A DNA stretch of 64,000 bases from Candidatus Thiodiazotropha sp. (ex Myrtea sp. 'scaly one' KF741663) (GCA_025655555.1 JAHXIQ010000003.1:479626-543625); one strand, 5' to 3'; positions 45,900 through 55,068 are shown, numbered from the stretch's first letter. The notes: generated by a model from the sequence alone, not told the origin. Numbers and translations are program-made.

Positions 45900-47426
45900 T
45901 CAACTACCAGTTTTCAAAAACGTATCTTGTTCTGTAATTTCTGCAGGTTTTCTGTCATCTAGAGCCAGAGTCTCTAAAGTATAACGTCGTACAGCATGAA
46001 CCAAGTCAAGATCATCATCCAAAGAGTGACCATAGGATGGAATCAATTCTTCCAGGCGGTGTCTTGCTTCACCCTGAACCAATTCAGGTAGACAGTCCTC
46101 GATAACATCCATCATGGCAGAGACGCTGACAGAGGCGCCAGGTGACGCCCCCAACAATGCTGCCAATGAGCGATCAGCTGTCTTGATAATCTCGGTACCG
46201 AACTGCAACTTACCACGCCCTTTCTCATCCAGTTTGATAATCTGCACTCGCTGACCCGCGGGGCGAAGATGCCATTCTCCCGACTGCACCGAAGGCATAA
46301 ATGTGCGTAGCTGTTCGAGGCGCTGGTCGCCAGAACTTATGGCCTCTTTGATGAGATAACGGGTTAACGCCCAATGTTCTCTTGCTACCTCCATCATAGG
46401 TTTGAGATTGTGGGACCGAATCGAGTTGACCAAGTCAAAAAGACTACTCTTTTTCAAAAAGCGTGTGGTGAAACCGGCAAAGGGCCCGAAGAGTAGGGCA
46501 GGGCGTCCATCGATCACACGGGTATCGAGATGCGGTACCGACATGGGAGGCGCACCAACAGGTGGCATGCCATAGACCTTGGCGTTATGAGTCGCAGCTG
46601 CTTTTATATTTTCACTGGCGAGCCAGATTCCTGAAACGGGGAAGCCGCCATATCCTCGAACCTCATCCACGCCTGCCTTTTGCATCAGGGACAAGGCACA
46701 CCCACCTGCGCCAACAAATACGAAACGTGCATCGATGGTTCGTGTTCCTGCAAGCGCGTGCTTGGTTGTCACATGCCAACGATCTCCAACCTTCTTCATT
46801 TCCGTGACTGCTGTTGAGAGCCAATAGTCAACGGAGTCCTCATGCGCCAAATGCTCACCCATCGAGCGGGTCAACTCCCCGAAGTTGATGTCTGTACCGT
46901 GTGCCACGCGTGTAGCGGCCATGGGCTGCCTCATATCACGCTCAGCCATCATCATTGGTAACCACGCCTTTAGGGTGGCTGGATCATCCGCATATTCCAT
47001 CTCTTCAAATAAAGGATGACTTACCAGTGCTTTCTGACGATTCTTTAGGTAACTGACGTTGTCTTTCCCCTCCACCCAGCTCATATGAGGCACAGGATTG
47101 ATAAAGGCCGAAGGTTTCGACAGAGCGCCTTTGCGAACCAAACCGCTCCATAATTGCAGGGACTCCTCGAACCGGGCGTTTATCCCCAGTGCTCTTTCAA
47201 TAGCGATATCACCATTACTTTGCTGTGGGGTGTAGTTGAGTTCGCAGTAACCCGCATGACCTGTGCCTGCATTATTCCAGGCATGTGTACTTTCAGTGGC
47301 TAATGATGCTGCCTGCTCAACCAAGGTGATATGGCGAGAAGAATCGAGCTGTGTCACCAGCATTGCCAGTGTCTTGCTCATAATGCCGCCACCAATCAAA
47401 AGAACATCTGTCCTATGCATCGTCAT
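45900..47426 (-). CDS. mqo: Malate:quinone oxidoreductase
   Basis: 508 residues from ATG 47426 (GGAG 9 bases upstream; the longer frame to 47513 lacks an RBS). The FAD-binding fingerprint is LLIGGGIMSKTLA. Family blocks include HAWNNAGTGHAGYCELNYTP, PHMSWVEGKDNVSYLK and GASPGASVSVSAMMDV. It is a peripheral membrane enzyme oxidising malate to oxaloacetate with electrons to quinone. It feeds citrate synthase (gltA, 35 kb). Confidence 0.95.
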   Translation of the reverse strand: MTMHRTDVLLIGGGIMSKTLAMLVTQLDSSRHITLVEQAASLATESTHAWNNAGTGHAGYCELNYTPQQSNGDIAIERALGINARFEESLQLWSGLVRKGALSKPSAFINPVPHMSWVEGKDNVSYLKNRQKALVSHPLFEEMEYADDPATLKAWLPMMMAERDMRQPMAATRVAHGTDINFGELTRSMGEHLAHEDSVDYWLSTAVTEMKKVGDRWHVTTKHALAGTRTIDARFVFVGAGGCALSLMQKAGVDEVRGYGGFPVSGIWLASENIKAAATHNAKVYGMPPVGAPPMSVPHLDTRVIDGRPALLFGPFAGFTTRFLKKSSLFDLVNSIRSHNLKPMMEVAREHWALTRYLIKEAISSGDQRLEQLRTFMPSVQSGEWHLRPAGQRVQIIKLDEKGRGKLQFGTEIIKTADRSLAALLGASPGASVSVSAMMDVIEDCLPELVQGEARHRLEELIPSYGHSLDDDLDLVHAVRRYTLETLALDDRKPAEITEQDTFLKTGS

Positions 47427-48051
47427 ACGGCTGTCTCCAGATTCATCAGGCGGTATCTTGGGTAGGATATAAATGCTGCGCTGCAATATAATGAATAATT
47501 GTCGACATTTCACGTACTATTTTGCTATAGAGAGTGTTAAATAATGCAATACAAGGGAATATTGTCGACAATTTACGATAAGTTCAGCGAAAGCCGTAGT
47601 TTTCGTACCAATTTTTACCTCCCTTTAAGCAGGGTTATCGGCTGGTTGCTTGAATGGCAGATTCTCCCTATGAGTGACTTGATAAATGGCGTACAGGTTT
47701 TCTCTGCTCATTTCGAGCAGGCCGATGACCGTACTAGCCTGAACCTGAACTCCCGAATCCAATGCAACTCTGTAAATATGTTCTGATATAGAATGGAATT
47801 GAGAAATTTATGTAATCTTTGGTCCCCAGCTATTTTCGTCAATGATATGACCAGCGATTTCATAAGGGGGATATCGCCTGAGAACAGCCAATTACTGACG
47901 ATCGACTCATAAGCACACCAAACCCAGAACTTCCAATGCAGATGTGTAGGGATGGGACACAGATCGAAGTCGAGGTTCACAGCAGTCGAACAACTATTGA
48001 TAATAGGCCAGCAATCTTGTGCATTTGTTGGGTGTGACCGAGAGCAGGTGA
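47427..48051. other. Degenerate region between mqo and the PAS remnant
   Basis: About 625 bases with only short overlapping open frames (for example an 80-codon frame at 47544-47786 without recognisable homology or RBS). The composition is mixed and the next segment is clearly a decayed gene, so this probably is also decayed DNA plus the mqo promoter. Confidence 0.45.
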
Positions 48052-48345
48052 ATGCAGCAGGAAAGACTTGAGCGCTAACGGGAACTGAAGACGTAGGTAA
48101 AAGAGCGTACTAAGGAACTCGACTGCACACTGAAGAAGCTAAAGGACTCGGAAGAGCGCTACCGGGTCTTATTCAGTGATTCTAAAGTACCCATGCTGTT
48201 GATCGAACCTGCCACCGGTATCCAATGATGCTGCCTGTGGCTACTCATATGAAAATCGTACCAGCCTTCGTATCTATGAAATAAACCAGCTATCAGATAG
48301 TGAGATAGCCGATAGCCGATAGCCGATAGCCGATAGCCACCGAAA
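48052..48345 (+). pseudogene. PAS-domain sensor protein remnant
   Basis: The frame from 48052 reads MQQERLER, then TAA (48076), RELKT, then TAG (48094). It continues as a coiled-coil and PAS start (LKDSEERYRVLFSDSKVPML, LIEPATGI) to a TGA at 48226. The homology continues one frame over from 48224 (NDAACGYSYENRTSLRIYEI then NQLSDSEIA). Both in-frame stops are one substitution from CAA/CAG Gln codons, so the gene has two nonsense mutations and a frameshift. The pattern matches PAS domains of sensor kinases or diguanylate cyclases (DANDAACxFYGYS). Confidence 0.75.
48304..48338 (+). repeat. Five tandem copies of the heptamer GATAGCC
   Basis: Five perfect 7-base copies in a row within the PAS remnant. 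Because the unit is not a multiple of three, changes in copy number shift frame. Confidence 0.95.
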
Positions 48346-48468
48346 TTGAAAACCCATCGCAGGATTAGTCATGTTGACACTGGATCTCGGTCAACATTCT
48401 TAGCATTGTGGAAAATGACGATAAAGGTGTCTTATTACCACTTTAAATGTGTACATAATCGTAACCTT

Positions 48469-48768
48469 TCATGGCAATAATTCTGGTCGACTTCTGGATG
48501 AGGAGAAGTCCGTTGAGTCGCTGCGGTATGAGCCACTGATTTGATCTTGAGTACAATGGCATCTACCTTTGTCGCTAAAACGTTGCTGATTGAGTTGCGA
48601 GCATTCCGAGCGATTTCCGACAGCGGGTATTACCAGGGGCTGTTTGGTGAACTTCGTGAAGTCATCCGGTGCATGCAGGTGGCATGAGAGCTCCTTCGCC
48701 TGAGTCAGGCTGCAAAAAAACAGACTGAAGAAGATTGCACCTGAAAGCAGGTGACGGTTGGGCCTCAT
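48469..48768 (-). CDS. Small exported protein of the zinc operon (ZrgE-position)
   Basis: 99 residues with a signal peptide (about 1-24, ending LTQA) and four Cys in the mature part (SCHLHAP, RSECSQ, RCHCTQ). Its start overlaps the DUF3299 gene stop (ATGA at 48765-48768), which supports translation and membership in the operon. I recognise no family; the second half looks low in complexity and may be partly decayed. His/Cys content would allow metal binding. Confidence 0.55.
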   Translation of the reverse strand: MRPNRHLLSGAIFFSLFFCSLTQAKELSCHLHAPDDFTKFTKQPLVIPAVGNRSECSQLNQQRFSDKGRCHCTQDQISGSYRSDSTDFSSSRSRPELLP

Positions 48769-49289
48769 TCGTAGGGGGTTACCTCTTCAGCCTCTATCTG
48801 GTATCCGGCATTGGCGAGATCGCTGTCGAAAGTCTTGGCACTCAAGGTGCCGGTCACCCAGACGGTATCGAAGGCCTCACGTATCTTTGCATCCCCCTCG
48901 GGAACCTTTACATAGACAGTCTGATTGGCCGGAGGGGGAGGAACATGGACGCAGGCACCATAGTAGGGTACCAAGAGAAACTCGCTCAGCTTCTCGCCGT
49001 CTCCTTCAATGGGTACTACGAATCCGGGTAGCTTGACCCTTTTCCCGTCCAGGCTCTCTACCACTGGCGCCACCTTCCAGGCCGCCTCGAGTTGCTCCAG
49101 GATTTTCTGTGCCCTGGGATCATTGTCATCAAGCGCATTGATATCGCCAAACTGGTTTAAAATTTTATCTGGACGATAGTCTTCTGGAATCATGGCGTCC
49201 CACTCCAGCTCTTTTGCCGGCTCGGCATGCACACCACCCAGGAAGAGCAGAGATGTCAATAAAAGGACTACGGCAAAGTAATTTTTCAT
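48765..49289 (-). CDS. DUF3299 periplasmic protein
   Basis: 174 residues: signal peptide (about 1-22, ending GGVHA), then the DUF3299 domain (WDAMIPEDYRP, VKLPGFVVPIE, EFLLVPYYGACVHVPPPPANQ). This family regularly accompanies FtsX-type ABC exporters/importers in metal-responsive operons. It lies 10 bases after the permease gene. Exact role unknown. Confidence 0.85.
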   Translation of the reverse strand: MKNYFAVVLLLTSLLFLGGVHAEPAKELEWDAMIPEDYRPDKILNQFGDINALDDNDPRAQKILEQLEAAWKVAPVVESLDGKRVKLPGFVVPIEGDGEKLSEFLLVPYYGACVHVPPPPANQTVYVKVPEGDAKIREAFDTVWVTGTLSAKTFDSDLANAGYQIEAEEVTPYE

Positions 49290-49299
49290 GTGTGGATTC

Positions 49300-50559
49300 C
49301 TAGATGCGTATACTCATCCCATCGGAAAGAGAGTAGCGATAGGCGCGGTAGCCGGGTATTAGGCCGATGATCAGACTGGAAGTTCCGACCAGACCCAGGA
49401 TTAACCACTCCCGAAGAGAGGGAAGGCCGATCGGCAGGTGGAGCCCATAGTGGCGCTCGATATAGGGTTGTCCGAGAATCAGGCTTGTGTAGAGCAGCAA
49501 CAGGCCGAGTGCGATTCCCAGCAGGCTAAGTAGTAGACTCTCTCCGGTGACCAGCAACAGGATGTGCCCTGGGCGGGCACCCACCGAACGCAGTATCGCC
49601 ATTTCCCGCCGACGTTCATTGAGACCGGCAAGCATCACAGTGAGCATACCGATCAAACCCACGGCCACCACCAGGGCGGTGACAACCAACAGGGCATTCT
49701 CGGCGATACCCATCATGTCCCAGAGCTGTTGCAGTGCCACCCCGGGGAGGATGGCGAGCAGGGGTTCCTTGCGGTAGTCATTGATCTCCCGTTGTACCCG
49801 GAAGGTGGCGATTTTACTCTTCAGGCCTATCATAAAGGCGGTGATCGCTTTCGGTGACAGGTTCTTTTCGAGGGCCTCATCGGCGCTGATATTTAATCCC
49901 GCCACCTGTCTGCCGCCTATCCAATCTTTGTGGATCGCCTCAATGCCTTCAAGGGGAACGTGGACAGTACGATCGACAGGCGTGCCAGTGGGTTTAAGTA
50001 TGCCCACCACCTCGAACGGTTTATCATCGTGTAGCGTAAAGCTTGTTTTGCCGGCCCCATGGGCGATGATGATCTTCTCACCGATCTGATAGCCAAGCTT
50101 GCGGGCTACCTCATCTCCCAATACAGCTTGATAGACCTGTTCGAAAGGCTGGCCCTGATTAAACGACAGTGCTCGTTTGTTGGCATACTTGTAGTGACGG
50201 AAGTAGTCCTGGTTGGTTCCCAATACCCGATAACCCTTGTGCGAGTCTCCTAACGAGAGAGGGATAGTCCATTTTACCAAGGCGTGTTCGGCAAACTTTA
50301 TGTAGCTCTTCCAAGAGATATTGTTGGTCGCATCGCCGATCCGGAATACCGAATAGAGCAGCAGGTTGATGGCGCCGCTGCGGGCGCCCACCACGAGGTC
50401 TGTGCCAGAGATGGTGTTGGCAAAGCTGTTGCGCGATTCCACACGCAAACGCTCGACACCGAGCAGGAGCGAAACACTCAGTGCGATACTGATAAGAATC
50501 AGGCTTGCCGTAAAACGGCGGTTGAAGAGGCTCTTAAAGGCGAGAGAGAGGATAGCCAT
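49300..50559 (-). CDS. FtsX/MacB-type ABC transporter permease
   Basis: 419 residues. The N-terminal helix (about 14-30) is followed by a large periplasmic MacB-PCD domain (about 35-275) and three further helices (about 285-310, 330-360, 385-410). The coupling segment RRREMAILRSVGARPG is typical of FtsX-family permeases. It overlaps the ATPase gene by one base. With the flanking genes it matches the zrg-type zinc system. Confidence 0.88.
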   Translation of the reverse strand: MAILSLAFKSLFNRRFTASLILISIALSVSLLLGVERLRVESRNSFANTISGTDLVVGARSGAINLLLYSVFRIGDATNNISWKSYIKFAEHALVKWTIPLSLGDSHKGYRVLGTNQDYFRHYKYANKRALSFNQGQPFEQVYQAVLGDEVARKLGYQIGEKIIIAHGAGKTSFTLHDDKPFEVVGILKPTGTPVDRTVHVPLEGIEAIHKDWIGGRQVAGLNISADEALEKNLSPKAITAFMIGLKSKIATFRVQREINDYRKEPLLAILPGVALQQLWDMMGIAENALLVVTALVVAVGLIGMLTVMLAGLNERRREMAILRSVGARPGHILLLVTGESLLLSLLGIALGLLLLYTSLILGQPYIERHYGLHLPIGLPSLREWLILGLVGTSSLIIGLIPGYRAYRYSLSDGMSIRI

Positions 50560-51272
50560 TACTGCTCACCCTGCCGTGCATGGTTAATATCATCCAGGGT
50601 GATGTGTCGCTCGAATTGCGATTCAAGTTGACGGTCGTGGCTGACAAAGAGCAGTGTCGTACCGGTCTCTTCACACTCTTGAAACAACAGCCTGAGAAAG
50701 GCCTGCCGCATGTCGCTGTCGAGGGCAGAGGTGGGCTCGTCGGCGATGATGATCTCGGGGGCGCCGATCAATGCCCTGGCGGTTGCCACCCGCTGCTGCT
50801 GTCCGACACTCAACTCTGTGACCGGACGATGGATGAGATGCTCATGGGCCATATCCAGATGCCCAAGCAGGCGCATGGCTTCATCATATAGATGTTTGCC
50901 CGACCCGGTCGCTTTCTGTTTACGCAAACGCGAAAAGCGGCAGGGTAGGGCAACATTCTCCAGCACAGAGAGATAGGGGATTAAATTAAACAGCTGGAAG
51001 ACAAAACCGATGTGATCGGATCGGAAATGGTCCCGCCTGGCACCGCTTAGACGGTTGATCGACTCACCAAGTATCGATACTTCACCGCTTGTCGGCAGGT
51101 TTACACCGGCGAGCAGTGCCAATAGCGTGCTCTTACCGCTGCCACTGGGGCCACGAATAAAGATGCGTTCACCGCTGAATACCTCGAGCTCAGGAATGTG
51201 CAAAACCTCTGGAAGGTCCTTACGCCATCCAAATCGAAGATCTGTTAACTGTATTGCAGCGGTTTGTGGCAT
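50559..51272 (-). CDS. ABC transporter ATPase (LolD/MacB-type)
   Basis: 237 residues with Walker A GPSGSGKST (about 40-48), signature LSVGQQQRVATAR, Walker B IIADEPTSALD and His switch FVSHDRQ. Of the LolD-like group that pairs with FtsX permeases. The signature reads LSVGQ rather than LSGGQ. It is 39 bases downstream of the DUF2796 gene. Confidence 0.88.
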   Translation of the reverse strand: MPQTAAIQLTDLRFGWRKDLPEVLHIPELEVFSGERIFIRGPSGSGKSTLLALLAGVNLPTSGEVSILGESINRLSGARRDHFRSDHIGFVFQLFNLIPYLSVLENVALPCRFSRLRKQKATGSGKHLYDEAMRLLGHLDMAHEHLIHRPVTELSVGQQQRVATARALIGAPEIIIADEPTSALDSDMRQAFLRLLFQECEETGTTLLFVSHDRQLESQFERHITLDDINHARQGEQ

Positions 51273-51311
51273 GAACCAGTGGGGCCTGTTGCCTGGCTTC
51301 TGGACCGTGTC

Positions 51312-51875
51312 CTAGAGCTCAAGGGTAGTGTGTCCTGGGGTCAAGTCTATCTTCTGCTGGCCCTTAGGTGAAATGCTCTGGACTTCGAGGTGCTCGGTAC
51401 CGGGAAATCGATTCATGAGTTCAATTTCGATGCTCTCCAGCTGGGTGATCTCGTCACATCGATAATGGTAGTGTGCAGTGAAGTCACTATGGGCCTCATC
51501 TGCATGTGAGTGCTCATGTTCATCCTCATGAGCGTGATCGTAGCGGGGGGATTCCACCTCAGTCGTCATGGATTGGCACTTGGCAGCCGAAGGAAGACGA
51601 AATAGCAGGTCAGGTCGTTTCAAAGCGACAATTGCCGCCTCGATGGCTTCACGTTGACTCGTGGTTTTCGGTTGATGTTCAAAACCGACGATGTTCATCG
51701 CGGGAGAGTGAAATTCTATCTCGAGGATGTCGTCTTCCTGAGCAATCAACAACTGGGCTTCTCCATGGACATGGGCCTCATGCTGTTCGTGCTCATGCTC
51801 GGCAGCAGAGAGTTGTACGTGAACGGCAAGCAGCGTGACAGAGAAAAAGATGATTCCTTGCTTGATTAAATACAT
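51312..51875 (-). CDS. zrgA: DUF2796 zinc-binding periplasmic protein (ZrgA-like)
   Basis: 187 residues from ATG 51875 (GGAGAG 6 bases upstream). A signal peptide is followed by a His-rich N-terminus (EHEHEQHEAHVHGEAQL), the conserved VHGxA motif and a second His-rich loop (about 125-145, HAHEDEHEHSHADEAH). This is the DUF2796/ZrgA layout: a candidate zinc-binding component for the ABC system downstream. First gene of the operon, with a Zur box just upstream. Confidence 0.85.
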   Translation of the reverse strand: MYLIKQGIIFFSVTLLAVHVQLSAAEHEHEQHEAHVHGEAQLLIAQEDDILEIEFHSPAMNIVGFEHQPKTTSQREAIEAAIVALKRPDLLFRLPSAAKCQSMTTEVESPRYDHAHEDEHEHSHADEAHSDFTAHYHYRCDEITQLESIEIELMNRFPGTEHLEVQSISPKGQQKIDLTPGHTTLEL

Positions 51876-51900
51876 CGTTTGCTCTCCTGATTGAAGCAAT

Positions 51901-51923
51901 CAATATGATATAACATAACATTT
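51901..51923 (-). promoter_or_regulatory. Zur box upstream of the zinc operon
   Basis: On the minus strand the site contains AAATGTTATGTTATATCAT, close to the gammaproteobacterial Zur consensus GAAATGTTATANTATAACAT and its dyad symmetry. It lies 25-48 bases upstream of the DUF2796 start, where binding would block transcription. Predicts derepression under zinc limitation. Confidence 0.75.
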
Positions 51924-52393
51924 TAGGATGGGTCGAGTCTTGTGAACTATCCAAGTCACTTTATGTAACCGACATCGATAGACTAGAGAAAAGCACTAGT
52001 GTGAATATTTAGAGATACTCAATTAAAACTTATAAAAACTAGATGTTAGAAATTAATGCTGCAAGATTATCAATAGTGGGTGAAAAAAGGGCATCATTTA
52101 CATCTCAATTAACAAAATATAGTTGTACGAGCGCTCCGAAGTAATAATTTGACAAAGTAGTCTTATTAAATACCATCATATTCAAATGGTTATTAAGTTA
52201 TTTAAATAAAACAATTAAGTATTGTATGAAACTTTACATCTCAAAGTTGGAAGAAATTACCAGACATGGAATGCATTAGAACAAAAAGATACACAATGGA
52301 TGCAACATACAAGCTTAACGTCACTATTAAAAACTCAGATATTATTTGAAGAGAAAGAGAACCATCCGCGATGTCTGATTACGGCCATAAGCG
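51924..52393. other. AT-rich relic region
   Basis: About 470 bases of low GC, unlike the neighbouring operon. It contains only a doubtful 74-codon frame (52222-52446, no recognisable motif). It includes the upstream part of the zinc promoter and probably old insertion or deletion scars. Confidence 0.4.
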
Positions 52394-52654
52394 GAAGTCC
52401 AGGTCACAATAGAATTAAAACCTGGTTACTCAAAAGCAGACATTAATTCCCTCCTTATTGGAATGTGTGAAGGTGTATTCCCCGATTATCGTGCTAAGAC
52501 TGCAAAGGAGCTGGAAGAGGAGCGCAACAATGCTTTCGTAGCAGTTACGAGGGCAAAACGTTGGTTGTATGTGTCTTATCCAAAGCAAAGAATGATGCCA
52601 TGGGGTGATGTTAAATTTCAGCAAAAATCACGTTTCATCAAAGAAATTGAATAA
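52394..52654 (+). pseudogene. UvrD/REP-type helicase C-terminal remnant
   Basis: The frame from 52391 to the stop at 52654 ends in CEGVFPDYRAKTAKELEEER, then AFVAVTRAKRWLYVSYPK and a QQKSRFIKEIE tail. The VAxTRAK-RLY segment is helicase motif VI of superfamily 1 UvrD-like enzymes, and the closing segment is their usual C-terminus. Everything upstream, including the ATPase core, is missing. The 20 or so codons before it (VTIELKPGYSKADINSLLIG) do not look like helicase and may come from another gene joined by deletion. Confidence 0.65.
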
Positions 52655-52696
52655 TCAATCTTAAAAACTGGCTAATGTGGAGGCGGTGGCATGAGA

Positions 52697-52732
52697 TAGC
52701 TTCAGTAGTAGAGCAGCTCATTTTTAATGGGT
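52697..52732 (+). pseudogene. tRNA-Lys(UUU)-like 5' fragment
   Basis: D-stem GCTT (52699-52702)/GAGC (52711-52714) with loop CAGTAGTA; anticodon stem GCTCA (52716-52720)/TGGGT (52728-52732) with 7-base loop TTTTTAA and anticodon TTT at 52723-52725. GTAGAGCAGCT is identical to standard tRNA-Lys. No T-arm (TTCRANYC) or matching acceptor 3' strand follows, so it is a truncated or degenerate copy. Could be a scar of element integration. Confidence 0.5.
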
Positions 52733-53300
52733 AATCCAGTTTATAAAATACTTGCCAAATGCATTCGCCACTTTGAGAACGACTGTACTTCATCCAGGCG
52801 TTATGCCTTTCAGACATCTTTCCCCAAACGCTACACATTCATGTTTCAGGCTGCGAAATCAAATAATAATACAGAATTACAGATAGTTAGAAATAAGCTA
52901 AGTGCTACATAAATATGGTAATGCTACCTTCATTGCGGAGGGTAGCTGACAGCACTGGTTGCCTGATTTACAAGAATGCGTGAAATGAGTGCGGCTATTT
53001 ACATCTTTATTTACAAAAATAGTTGGACGTCCAAGTAGCAAGCTATCCAACTGAGGCTTAGATTACATCTTTTAACATAATATACATTATGCCTTTTTGA
53101 CACAGAATTTGTTTCTGTCTTTTCTGCTCTTTTTTGTTATGCTTCGACACTAGGAAGTGTTGGCTTTTCCTCAATCGTTTGCACTTTCTTCAAAGTCGGA
53201 GACCAGTTGACTCGCTGCCAATAGCGAGTCTGCGAAGCCAACCTGTTACTGCTCTGGTATTCCATTTCCACTTGGTAATGGGTTGGTTCTAATTGGTCAT
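52733..53300. other. Non-coding junction region before the ICE relaxase
   Basis: No supported gene. It contains a perfect 8-bp hairpin GACTCGCT (53209-53216)/AGCGAGTC (53223-53230). This is the likely zone of the ICE end (att site), since genes to the left are chromosomal or decayed and genes to the right are ICE core; I cannot identify the att repeat without the other end. Confidence 0.4.
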
Positions 53301-53323
53301 GGAGAAATTATTGGTATTTCTCC
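53301..53323 (-). terminator. Hairpin just after the relaxase stop
   Basis: GGAGAAA (53301-53307)/TTTCTCC (53317-53323), perfect 7 bp with a 9-base loop, 3 bases beyond the relaxase stop codon on the minus strand. No long U tract follows. Confidence 0.5.
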
Positions 53324-53325
53324 GT

Positions 53326-55068
53326 TTATTTGTCAAGAAACTTTTTCTTAGCAATGACCAGATGTGTATTTGGGCCTGGCAGTGAAGCCAGGCCCAAATC
53401 TTTTTCGGGCTCCATAATAATCATCCCTTTCACCGAAGAACTCTTCCGATCACCCTGGATATCGTACGTCCAGATATTCTGTCCTTCCTTTGTCTTTTTG
53501 TTGATCTTCAGTCGCTGGAATTTACTCTGAACTTTTTTGTAATCAGCGCCTATGGTTTGGGCAAAAACTCTGAAGATTCTAGGACTGACTATCAAGAGGC
53601 CTTCTGGCACTGTGTGAACCATTGCTTTGGCATTGTTGATATCCAGGGTTCCTGATCGAATTCCATTTGACAGCCAGTTAAGAAAAGCTTTTGCAATGTT
53701 TTCAACTGGAGCAGGATCACTATCCGTAACCATTTCAGCAGAATTTAGCTCAGCCACAACCGGGCCGTTAGGAACATCTTCCTCATGTTCTTGAGATGTA
53801 TCGGGTTGTGCCAATTCATTCTCTATTGTGGTGTCTGACACCTTTGCTATGGAGCCTGTGTCTTGTTCAACGAGTTTGTTATTGGGTTCTGTTGCAGTAA
53901 CTGATGGTTGATCGGGATTACTTCCATCGTCCAACGTGATGCTTACGTTTTCATCTGAAGCCGGCCCTTGTCCGGCACCCCATAGCTTTGTTAATCGGAC
54001 ACCAATACATGTTAGAGACTGCTCCCAATCTCCAATCGTAATAGTAATTTTCCTCGAGGCCTTCCCATCTGCCGAGGCATTGAGGTAGTCGTACTGCATC
54101 AGCTCATCCATGATCCTGGGATTGGGGGGTATGCCAGTTTGACCCTGACCAATCATGTTTGCCCTCAACTCGTCCAAACTGCGTTTGCTGACTAGCCATA
54201 AGGTATCGGCAGACTGTGATTTGAATGCAACACCACCCGGGCGATTCAAGGTCCAGACCTCATCAGTCATTCGACGTAGTTCTACAGCTAAACGCTGATG
54301 TAACGGTACAGCCGGTTGCTGAGCAATGGAGACACCGTGTCCACCTGTTAAATTGTTTGCAACAGAATATTGATCCGCTTTCTTGATTATCTCTCCGATC
54401 GCGTTGGACTCATCTAATCCTGAACCAGATAATGCATCTGTCCACTGTTCCAGTAGCTCATGGTCAGAACTGAGCCAGACTTGTCCTTCAATCGGAACAA
54501 TCCACTGAACCAGTAGTAAAGGCAGTCGCTCATGTATTCGATACTTTCTTTCGCGTCTGAACGTGATGCTGTATGTCGTTCCAGCCTGCATAGGTCCACC
54601 CAGAGGTGCCCAGTTTTCAAGTCTACCGTCTGGGTGGTGAATACTGATCAGCTGGTCCGCAAGCGGTTTGCCGATATCGTGGATCAGAGCAGATGTAAAT
54701 ACCGCGTAGGTATAGAGGTCTGCCTTCAATGATTGCTGCTCAGGGATTCCGCCCTGCGGCAAAAGGTAGCTTTGGCGGATACGTAGTGCTGCTTCTGCTG
54801 TTTCTAAAGAATGCTGAAACAATCCGCCGGCATGTGCATGATGATGGGCTTCTGAAGCAGGAAGAAGTTGTACGAGCTCCGCGAAACGCTGAATCAGCTC
54901 GATATATAATTTCTTGTAATGGCCATCAGGCAGGCTTGTTAATTGCCTCATTCTCCTAAGTTGTGGCTGATAGGGTTTGAGGAGCATATCGACAGACTGT
55001 ACCTGTAACAGCCCTTTACTGTGCTTTTCCGGCCCGAGTACTAGACGAAGTTTCTGCCACAGTTTCAT
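53326..55068 (-). CDS. traI: MobH-type conjugative relaxase (TraI_2 domain)
   Basis: 580 residues from ATG 55068 (GGGAG 10 bases upstream; longer frame to 55119 possible). The N-terminal TraI_2 domain has the HD-type metal ligands of MobH relaxases (HHHAHAGGLFQHSLETA and ALIHDIGK). A central acidic linker is followed by a C-terminal TraI_2_C winged-helix-like domain (LNWLSNGIRSGTLDINNAKA and GADYKKVQSKF). It nicks oriT to start transfer of ICEs of the PFGI-1/ICEclc/SXT-like groups. Its terminal, oppositely oriented location suggests one end of the element is close by, to the left. Confidence 0.88.
   Translation of the reverse strand: MKLWQKLRLVLGPEKHSKGLLQVQSVDMLLKPYQPQLRRMRQLTSLPDGHYKKLYIELIQRFAELVQLLPASEAHHHAHAGGLFQHSLETAEAALRIRQSYLLPQGGIPEQQSLKADLYTYAVFTSALIHDIGKPLADQLISIHHPDGRLENWAPLGGPMQAGTTYSITFRRERKYRIHERLPLLLVQWIVPIEGQVWLSSDHELLEQWTDALSGSGLDESNAIGEIIKKADQYSVANNLTGGHGVSIAQQPAVPLHQRLAVELRRMTDEVWTLNRPGGVAFKSQSADTLWLVSKRSLDELRANMIGQGQTGIPPNPRIMDELMQYDYLNASADGKASRKITITIGDWEQSLTCIGVRLTKLWGAGQGPASDENVSITLDDGSNPDQPSVTATEPNNKLVEQDTGSIAKVSDTTIENELAQPDTSQEHEEDVPNGPVVAELNSAEMVTDSDPAPVENIAKAFLNWLSNGIRSGTLDINNAKAMVHTVPEGLLIVSPRIFRVFAQTIGADYKKVQSKFQRLKINKKTKEGQNIWTYDIQGDRKSSSVKGMIIMEPEKDLGLASLPGPNTHLVIAKKKFLDK

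Noticed and set aside
45721..45903. 60-codon minus-strand frame between the hydrolase-like gene and mqo
   Set aside because: No RBS, no motif, and it begins in the mqo 3' end.
47544..47980. Short frames on both strands after mqo (80 and 90 codons)
   Set aside because: No motif, RBS or context; they lie in decayed DNA next to the PAS pseudogene.
48304..48338. Possible CRISPR-like array at the heptamer repeats
   Set aside because: Units are 7 bases with no spacers; simple tandem repeat only.
52222..52446. 74-codon frame before the helicase remnant
   Set aside because: Low-complexity AT-rich sequence with no RBS and no recognisable homology.
52697..52800. Complete functional tRNA-Lys
   Set aside because: No T-arm consensus and no 3' acceptor strand complementary to the 5' side were found downstream.
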